Assembly (NCBI RefSeq): GCF_046054155.1
Contig: NZ_JBEQCT010000002.1
Coordinates: 1 to 64,000 of the forward strand
Source of the DNA: Celerinatantimonas yamalensis
GTDB lineage: Bacteria; Pseudomonadota; Gammaproteobacteria; Enterobacterales; Celerinatantimonadaceae
Direction: 5' to 3'
DNA: 64,000 bases
Notes under the pieces: model-generated
What the model was told of the DNA's origin: nothing
What the model saw: only the letters and a program-made list of their open reading frames with translations
Database searches by the model: none
Made by a program: the position numbers and the translations under genes
In this document: positions 59,017 through 64,000 of the stretch, in pieces
Numbering within the stretch: the stretch's first letter is position 1
How the letters are laid out: every line of letters begins with the position of its first letter

Positions 59017-59760
59017 TTAACGAAGCTCATGATATTTACTCATACTGGTTTTTCCTCTTGCTTCTAAAAAATCTAATAGCTTCGCTGCATGAGTACTCAC
59101 TAAGCGTTCCATCGGGAAACCGACCTGTTTAATCACATCACAACATTCGGCAAATTGGCCCACAGAAAAAGAAACATGCGCGTCACTGCCAAGCGTTAAC
59201 CAAGCGCCATGATCACGAGCCGCCTCGGCAATCGCCAAACAGTTTTTATGACTACCACGGCGTGAACCCAAAAATGAAGAGTTATTCAACTCAATGAGTA
59301 CTTGATGCTGAGCCGCCGTTTTAACAAGCGCATCAATATCTATCGGATAATTCGGATTACCCGGATGACCAATCACATCCACTAACCCGCTTTTAATCGC
59401 CCCAATGAGTGCCCGCGTATGCGAGGCACTATCGCTGGGGGCTATCACCGCTTCATGCAAACTGGCAATCACCAAATCCAATTGTTCAACCAGTTGTTCA
59501 GGCACATCAATATTGCCATCCACATCACAAATGTTAGCCTCAACGCCGCGCAATACACCGACGTTGTCGATAATTCGCGGCACCACTTTTAAATTGCCAA
59601 AAAACCATATGTGGGGAGCTCCAGGCATACTGGGCGCGTGATCGGTCATGGCCATCAAGCGAATACCCGCACGACGCGCAGCGTTTACGTTCTCTTGTAA
59701 ACTACTGTAAGCATGACCACTACTGATGGTATGAGTATGCGTGTCTGTTTGGATTTGCAT
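59017..59760 (-). CDS. ycdX: PHP-domain phosphatase (YcdX type)
   Basis: Metal-dependent phosphatase of the PHP family. 247 aa (E. coli YcdX 245). The metal-binding motifs are DTHTHTISSGHAYS at the start, MTDHAPSMPGAPH (about 38), GVEANI (about 72), ASLHEAV (about 99), GHPGNP (about 131) and LGSDAHVSFSVG near residue 191. Ends in an Arg/Lys-rich tail. The physiological substrate is unknown for the family. Confidence 0.92.
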   Translation of the reverse strand: MQIQTDTHTHTISSGHAYSSLQENVNAARRAGIRLMAMTDHAPSMPGAPHIWFFGNLKVVPRIIDNVGVLRGVEANICDVDGNIDVPEQLVEQLDLVIASLHEAVIAPSDSASHTRALIGAIKSGLVDVIGHPGNPNYPIDIDALVKTAAQHQVLIELNNSSFLGSRRGSHKNCLAIAEAARDHGAWLTLGSDAHVSFSVGQFAECCDVIKQVGFPMERLVSTHAAKLLDFLEARGKTSMSKYHELR

Positions 59761-59834
59761 AAATTATTTCCTAGTTAGGTGATTAAAGTACTATACGTAT
59801 AAGCGAGGACAAGGAGATAGCAGCAGCGAAATAG

Positions 59835-60107
59835 CTATTCATCCTGATCGGGATGACCCAAAGACAGTTCGCCTTGTTGAGGGATTGAAGAATCCCATGG
59901 TTGGTGCTTTTGCTTCTCTTCGCGCAAAAAACGCAACTGACGATTATACGCAAGACGTATGACATTTCGTTGTTGGGAAGGGGTTAATTTTTGCCAATGA
60001 AAACGTTCATCACGGGTGCGAAAGCAGCCGCGACAGAGGCCTTTTTCATTGACCTGACAAATGCCAATGCATGGGCTTTGCAGGGGGAATAATTCGATCT
60101 GTTGCAT
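59835..60107 (-). CDS. DUF1289-family small Fe-S-like protein
   Basis: 90 aa. N-terminal motif SPCIGICQVNEKGLCRGCFRT (with four Cys; C-x3-C and C-x2-C arrangement) followed by a W and a basic helix, typical of DUF1289 proteins such as YdhL, which are proposed to bind Fe-S or zinc. The ATG at 60107 is used; a TTG at 60135-60137 would add 10 residues and neither has a strong ribosome site. The tail is Gln/Glu/Asp-rich. Function unknown. Confidence 0.8.
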   Translation of the reverse strand: MQQIELFPLQSPCIGICQVNEKGLCRGCFRTRDERFHWQKLTPSQQRNVIRLAYNRQLRFLREEKQKHQPWDSSIPQQGELSLGHPDQDE

Positions 60108-60151
60108 GAGTTTTAAAGTAGCGCATTTTTTGGCCAATGAACATCATCTGT

Positions 60152-60187
60152 CGAAAAAAAAGCCGGAGTAACACCTCCAGCTTTGCT
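60152..60187 (-). terminator. Intrinsic terminator of the ene-reductase gene
   Basis: On the minus strand AAAGCTGGAG-loop-CTCCGGCTTT (one mismatch) with eight T after. Confidence 0.85.
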
Positions 60188-60204
60188 CAATGGCTTATAG
60201 CCCA

Positions 60205-61302
60205 CTATTTACTGAATAGATCTTTATGGTTATGCGGGGCGCAGCGTTGATATTGCTCAGCGGCAATAGCTTTTTCACCTAATTCAACTGCCGCATGCCA
60301 TGGCCAGCGCGGATCGTATAAAATGCCTCGCGCCAATGCGACGGCATCCGCTTGCCCTGTTTGCAGCACCTCTTCGGCTTGCTGCGGTTCAGTAATAAGC
60401 CCAACAGCAATGACTGGCATTTGCACCGCTTGTTTGATCGACTCGGCAAAATGCAATTGATAACCAGGGCCAACTTCAATCTGCTGATTTTCACTCAAGC
60501 CACCGCTTGAAACATGGATAAAACTACACCCTTGCTCATCTAACGCTTTTGCCAACGCAATACTCTGTTGCAAATCCCAGCCGCCTCTGACCCAATCTGT
60601 AGCTGAGATCCGAATACCAACAGGTTTACCTTGCGGAAAAACAGCGCGGACTTCAGTAAAAACTTCTAAGACCAAACGCATCCGATTTTCCAGCGAACCA
60701 CCATATTGATCATCACGTAAATTCGACAAAGGAGACAAAAATTGATGCAATAAATAACCATGTGCGCCGTGCAATTCGATGGCATCGAGACCTATTTTTG
60801 CAGCACGCTGCGCTGCGCTCACAAAATGGCTCTTCAGCGCGACAATATCTTCTTCGGTCATTGCATGAGGCGGGTTTTCTGTTTGTTTGCAAGGTTCAGC
60901 CGATGGGGCAATGGTTTGCCAACCTAAATCTTGCTCTGGGGGGATCTGCTGCCCGCCGTTCCATGGCACATCGCAAGAGCCTTTACGTCCTGCATGGCCC
61001 AGTTGCACAGCAATTGGCATATTTGAGTAGCGCCGAATACTATCGACCACCCGCTGCATCGCCTGTTCTGTCAAATCATCCCATAACCCAACATCACCGT
61101 AACTAATTCGACCATGCGGTTCAACGGCCGTTGCTTCAATAATCAGTAACCCTGCACCTGACTGAGCAAGATTGCCTAGATGTTGTATGTGCCAGTCAGT
61201 CATCTTACCGTGCTCTGCTGAATACATACACATGGGAGCAATCACGATACGGTTCACAAGCTCTAATTCATCCAATTTTAATGGAGTAAATAATGTAGCC
61301 AA
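60205..61302 (-). CDS. NADH:flavin oxidoreductase of the Old Yellow Enzyme family (YqjM/NamA-like)
   Basis: FMN enzyme reducing activated C=C bonds. 365 aa. FMN-site residues in PMCMYSA (about 23) show the Cys of the thermophilic-like/YqjM class. Catalytic HGAHGYLLHQFLSP is near residue 176 and the substrate-tuning segment ISATDWVRGGWD near 231. The C-terminal YDPRWPWHAAVELG is the usual dimer-contact tail. Monocistronic between DUF1289 and grpE, with its own terminator. The natural substrate is not evident. Confidence 0.9.
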   Translation of the reverse strand: MATLFTPLKLDELELVNRIVIAPMCMYSAEHGKMTDWHIQHLGNLAQSGAGLLIIEATAVEPHGRISYGDVGLWDDLTEQAMQRVVDSIRRYSNMPIAVQLGHAGRKGSCDVPWNGGQQIPPEQDLGWQTIAPSAEPCKQTENPPHAMTEEDIVALKSHFVSAAQRAAKIGLDAIELHGAHGYLLHQFLSPLSNLRDDQYGGSLENRMRLVLEVFTEVRAVFPQGKPVGIRISATDWVRGGWDLQQSIALAKALDEQGCSFIHVSSGGLSENQQIEVGPGYQLHFAESIKQAVQMPVIAVGLITEPQQAEEVLQTGQADAVALARGILYDPRWPWHAAVELGEKAIAAEQYQRCAPHNHKDLFSK

Positions 61303-61426
61303 ATGGATCTCCTCAATGATGTTGAATAACCATTCAACAATAGCAGATCCATTCTAGAACAGACAAGCGCTAATCACATCATTGAATCGTTAACTTGGTC
61401 GTGCCAAAAACACCATTATTTCGAGA

Positions 61427-61451
61427 TAAAAAAAGCGGCCACTGGCCGCTT
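61427..61451 (-). terminator. Intrinsic terminator of grpE
   Basis: AAGCGGCC-ACT-GGCCGCTT; on the minus strand seven T follow. Confidence 0.92.
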
Positions 61452-61477
61452 CAACAAAAATGTGAATACAACAGCAA

Positions 61478-62110
61478 TTAACTTTTTGCTTTTGAAATCA
61501 TCACCATCGCTGGGCGAATCAAGCGACTATTCAACTCATAGCCTTTTTGCATCACGGCCAATACAGTATTCGGCGCAACATCTTCGCTTTCTTGCATGCC
61601 CATCGCCTGATGCTTCGCCGGATCAAAGGCTTCACCGTCAGGGTTAACTTCGACAACCCCAAACTTAGCAACGGTATTAAGGAATGATCTAAGCGTTAAA
61701 TCAACCCCTTCAAGCATCGGTTTGAGTTCTTCATTCTCGTGATCAGCAGCGCCAATAGCTCGCTCAAGGTTATCGATAACAGGCAGCAATTCACCCGCAA
61801 ATTTCTCCAAAGCAAATTTATGGGCTTTGTCGATATCTTGCGCGCTGCGTCGACGAATATTTTCCACTTCAGCGTGAGCGCGGATAACGCCATCTTTTTG
61901 CTCTTGGATCTGTTCATTGGCCTTCGCTAACTGGGCCTCTAACTCTGCAATTTTTGCTTGATATTCAGCCTGCAGATCCTGTTTCTCTGCATCATCTGCA
62001 AGGATCACTTCAGGCTCAGGTGCAGCCTGCTCAGTGGCCGAGGTTTGCTCAACGCTGTCTATAGGGTCAACAGTTTGCTCAGTTTGGTGTTTTGGTTGCT
62101 CGCTACTCAT
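61478..62110 (-). CDS. grpE: Nucleotide exchange factor GrpE
   Basis: Releases ADP from DnaK. 210 aa (E. coli 197). An acidic N-terminal stretch (about 1-45), a long coiled coil (ELEAQLAKANEQIQEQK near residue 55), then the DnaK-binding beta domain with GVVEVNPDGEAFDPAKHQAM (about 155). It has its own sigma-32 promoter and terminator. Divergent from nadK-recN, the same relation as in E. coli. Confidence 0.96.
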   Translation of the reverse strand: MSSEQPKHQTEQTVDPIDSVEQTSATEQAAPEPEVILADDAEKQDLQAEYQAKIAELEAQLAKANEQIQEQKDGVIRAHAEVENIRRRSAQDIDKAHKFALEKFAGELLPVIDNLERAIGAADHENEELKPMLEGVDLTLRSFLNTVAKFGVVEVNPDGEAFDPAKHQAMGMQESEDVAPNTVLAVMQKGYELNSRLIRPAMVMISKAKS

Positions 62111-62157
62111 GATGCGACACTCCGAAAAGTTAGCCTAAATAATTCTTGAGGGTTATT

Positions 62158-62183
62158 ATGGGGATGATACCGAGGGTTTCAAC
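62158..62183 (-). promoter_or_regulatory. Sigma-32 heat-shock promoter of grpE
   Basis: On the minus strand GTTGAAA, 13 bp, CCCCATAAT. It matches the consensus in all but the first -35 base, with the same spacing as the dnaK promoter, about 48 bp before the ATG. Confidence 0.88.
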
Positions 62184-62352
62184 CCATATTGGCATAATTC
62201 GCTGTTTAACTGGTGGATTACATCTCCCCTCAGGCTATAATTAACATTAATATAAGTAGATATATCATACAGCTGTATTCAGTGGGCGTCTTCTGCGTAG
62301 TCACAAAGCAACGCCCTTAAATATATCATGCACCCCTAGATATGAAGTTATT

Positions 62353-63234
62353 ATGACAAAAATTTTTCAAACGATTGGCCTAATTGGCAAACCAAATCAT
62401 GCTGGTGCCAACCAAACACTCAATCAATTGCATCAGTTTTTGCAAAATAAGGGATACCGCTTATTAGTTGAAGAGCGCGTAGCTAAGCAACTCCCCATCT
62501 GCAATAGCGAAGTTGCCAGCCGTAGTGAAATCGGCCAACAAGCTGACTTAGCGATAGTCGTCGGAGGAGACGGCAATATGCTGGGGGCCGCTCGGGAATT
62601 TAGCGGTCATGATGTGGCCGTCATTGGCGTCAATCGCGGTAACTTAGGTTTTTTAACCGACTTACATCCCGATGACTTTGAAGCTCCGCTTAACGCCGTA
62701 CTTGATGGCGAATTTATTACCGAACATCGCTTTTTACTTGAAGCGGAGATCATTCGCGACGGACAAAGCCTTGGTACACACAAAGCAATGAATGAAGTGG
62801 TGTTACATCAAGGCAAAGTGGCTCATATGCTAGAGATGGACGTCTATGTTGATGACAATTTTATGCTAGGGTTACGCGCCGACGGCTTGATTATCGCCAC
62901 GCCTACGGGCTCAACAGCCTACTCATTATCAGGCGGTGGGCCAATCTTAAGCCCCGATCTCGAAGCGATTGCTCTAGTCCCGATGTACCCACACACGCTC
63001 AGCACCCGCCCCACCGTCATCAATGGCAAATCACAAGTGCGAATTAAATTTGCCCCACATAATCGTTCTGATTGTTTAATTAGCTGTGACAGCTACCTGC
63101 CTATTAATGTTATTGCTGGCGATGAAGTGATTGTGCGTCAACATCCGCAGCGATTACGTCTAATTCATCCTACCGACTACCACTATTTTGACGTATTGCG
63201 TAAAAAGTTAGGCTGGGGAAGTCAGCTCTTTTAA
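62353..63234 (+). CDS. nadK: NAD kinase
   Basis: Phosphorylates NAD to NADP. 293 aa, as E. coli (292). GGDGNMLGAAREF (about residue 75) is the catalytic GGDG loop. MNEVVLHQGK (about 148), the NE and DGLIIATPTGSTAYSLSGGGP motif (about 176) are present. Divergent from grpE; recN follows 150 bp downstream. Confidence 0.97.
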   Translation: MTKIFQTIGLIGKPNHAGANQTLNQLHQFLQNKGYRLLVEERVAKQLPICNSEVASRSEIGQQADLAIVVGGDGNMLGAAREFSGHDVAVIGVNRGNLGFLTDLHPDDFEAPLNAVLDGEFITEHRFLLEAEIIRDGQSLGTHKAMNEVVLHQGKVAHMLEMDVYVDDNFMLGLRADGLIIATPTGSTAYSLSGGGPILSPDLEAIALVPMYPHTLSTRPTVINGKSQVRIKFAPHNRSDCLISCDSYLPINVIAGDEVIVRQHPQRLRLIHPTDYHYFDVLRKKLGWGSQLF

Positions 63235-63251
63235 TCCATATCATAGGATCA

Positions 63252-63285
63252 AAGAGTAGGCATTATCGAAAGCGCGCCTACTCTT
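63252..63285 (+). other. Hairpin after nadK
   Basis: AAGAGTAGGC pairs with GCCTACTCTT (perfect 10 bp, 14-base loop). No U-run follows, so read-through into recN is possible. Confidence 0.55.
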
Positions 63286-63345
63286 GACTCACCTTATAAA
63301 TAATCATCTAATCGCGCGTATAACACTTGCTCCCACACAAAAACA

Positions 63346-63361
63346 ACTGTATATATATACA
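63346..63361 (+). promoter_or_regulatory. LexA (SOS) box of recN
   Basis: CTGTATATATATACAC: CTGT-N8-ACAx with an AT-rich centre, one base from the E. coli consensus CTGT-N8-ACAG. It lies 24 bp before the recN start. recN is a well-known SOS gene. Confidence 0.75.
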
Positions 63362-63385
63362 CATTACGTGTAGAAGGAGCAATGC

Positions 63386-64000
63386 ATGTTAACTCAGCTG
63401 ACTGTTCAAAATTTTGCGATTGTCCGTTTTTTAGAGCTGGATATCGCCTCTGGCATGACCACCATCACTGGCGAAACAGGTGCAGGGAAATCGATTGCAG
63501 TTGATGCACTCGGGCTGTGCCTTGGTGATCGCGCTGAAGCGGCAATGGTTCGCCCAAATGAGAAAAAGGCAGAAGTATCTGCCCGTTTTGATATACGCCA
63601 TAATTTAAGCGCGCAACAGTGGCTGCAAGATAATCAACTCGACGATGAAGGCGAGTGTATTTTACGCCGGGTTGTTACCCATGAAGGGCGTTCAAAAGCC
63701 TATATTAACAGCACGCCAGTTCCGGTTAACCAGCTCAAGTTATTAGGAAGCCGATTGGTCAGTATCCATGGTCAACATGCTCATCATGAATTGCTTAAGC
63801 CCGCGCGCCAATTGGCGATTGTTGACGATTATGGTCACCACCAAAGTTTGATTGAACAAGTAGCAAGCACTTACCAGCACTGGCAAGAGTTACGTCATGA
63901 AAAAGAGCGCCGCCTGACTGAACAAGCCGCTCTGCAAGCGCGTCAGCAATTGCTAGAGTATCAAGTGGAAGAACTGGATCAGTTTAGCCTTCAGCCGGAT
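63386..64000 (+). CDS. recN: DNA repair protein RecN, N-terminal part (runs off the window)
   Basis: SMC-like ATPase for double-strand break repair. The ATG at 63386 (GAAGGAG upstream) gives MLTQLTVQNFAIVRFLELDI, the family start; an ATG four bases earlier is out of frame. Walker A TGETGAGKSIAVDALGLCLG is near residue 29. 205 codons are in the window; the coiled coil begins near the right edge, and the full protein is usually about 550 aa. Confidence 0.95.
   Translation, partial: MLTQLTVQNFAIVRFLELDIASGMTTITGETGAGKSIAVDALGLCLGDRAEAAMVRPNEKKAEVSARFDIRHNLSAQQWLQDNQLDDEGECILRRVVTHEGRSKAYINSTPVPVNQLKLLGSRLVSIHGQHAHHELLKPARQLAIVDDYGHHQSLIEQVASTYQHWQELRHEKERRLTEQAALQARQQLLEYQVEELDQFSLQPD

Overview
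The window is chromosomal DNA from a gammaproteobacterium. Three conserved gene chains support this: cysZ-cysK-ptsH-ptsI-crr; glmM-secG-tRNA-Leu(GAG)-tRNA-fMet-rimP-nusA-infB-rbfA-truB-rpsO-pnp; and grpE/nadK-recN with dnaK-dnaJ-dapB-carA-carB-greA-yhbY-rlmE-ftsH-folP. Lpp, sigma-32 promoters, an ArgR box and an SOS box in E. coli-like positions agree with it. The moderate-to-low GC content and the mix of genes suggest a marine or brackish lineage near the Vibrionales, Aeromonadales or Alteromonadales, but the genus cannot be fixed from the sequence alone. No insertion sequence, prophage, CRISPR array or rRNA was seen.

Layout. 1-2.8 kb: 5' part of smc (minus strand). 2.9-7.9 kb: sulfate uptake and cysteine synthesis (cysZ, cysK), then the PTS phosphorelay (ptsH, ptsI, crr). 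8.3-11.3 kb: an unassigned polytopic membrane protein, then lpp convergent with an L,D-transpeptidase. 11.5-21.4 kb: RNA turnover and translation block on the minus strand (pnp, rpsO, truB, rbfA, infB, nusA, rimP, two tRNAs, secG), with a small DUF2892 gene inserted between rpsO and pnp. 21.6-27.1 kb: glmM, folP, ftsH, rlmE and divergent yhbY. 27.1-33.6 kb: a formate/nitrite-family channel, greA, carB and carA. 34.4-43.9 kb, plus strand: an accessory transport block with a DAACS symporter and a peptide ABC transporter that has two tandem binding proteins. 44.0-47.8 kb: dapB, an ABC-2 exporter and an FKBP-type isomerase. 47.9-53.2 kb: an accessory envelope locus. 53.6-64 kb: dnaJ, dnaK, a peptidoglycan-binding protein, carbonic anhydrase, a PHP phosphatase, a DUF1289 protein, an ene-reductase, grpE, nadK and the start of recN.

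The most unusual part is 47.9-53.2 kb. It encodes an intact lipoprotein phosphoesterase of the AcpA/phospholipase C family, an FtrD/NapH-like polyferredoxin membrane protein, two diverged P19/FtrA-like periplasmic metal-protein paralogues, and a second full-length AcpA-family protein whose catalytic residues all appear replaced. No FTR1/FtrC permease is present, although P19 and FtrD proteins normally work with one. This looks like a rebuilt metal or redox module in the periplasm and may be undescribed.

The rest is conserved core. Its regulatory signals can be read directly: sigma-32 promoters before dnaK and grpE, a LexA box before recN, an ArgR box before carA, paired promoters before the two peptide-binding proteins, possible GcvB target sites before the symporter and the first binding protein, and many intrinsic terminators.
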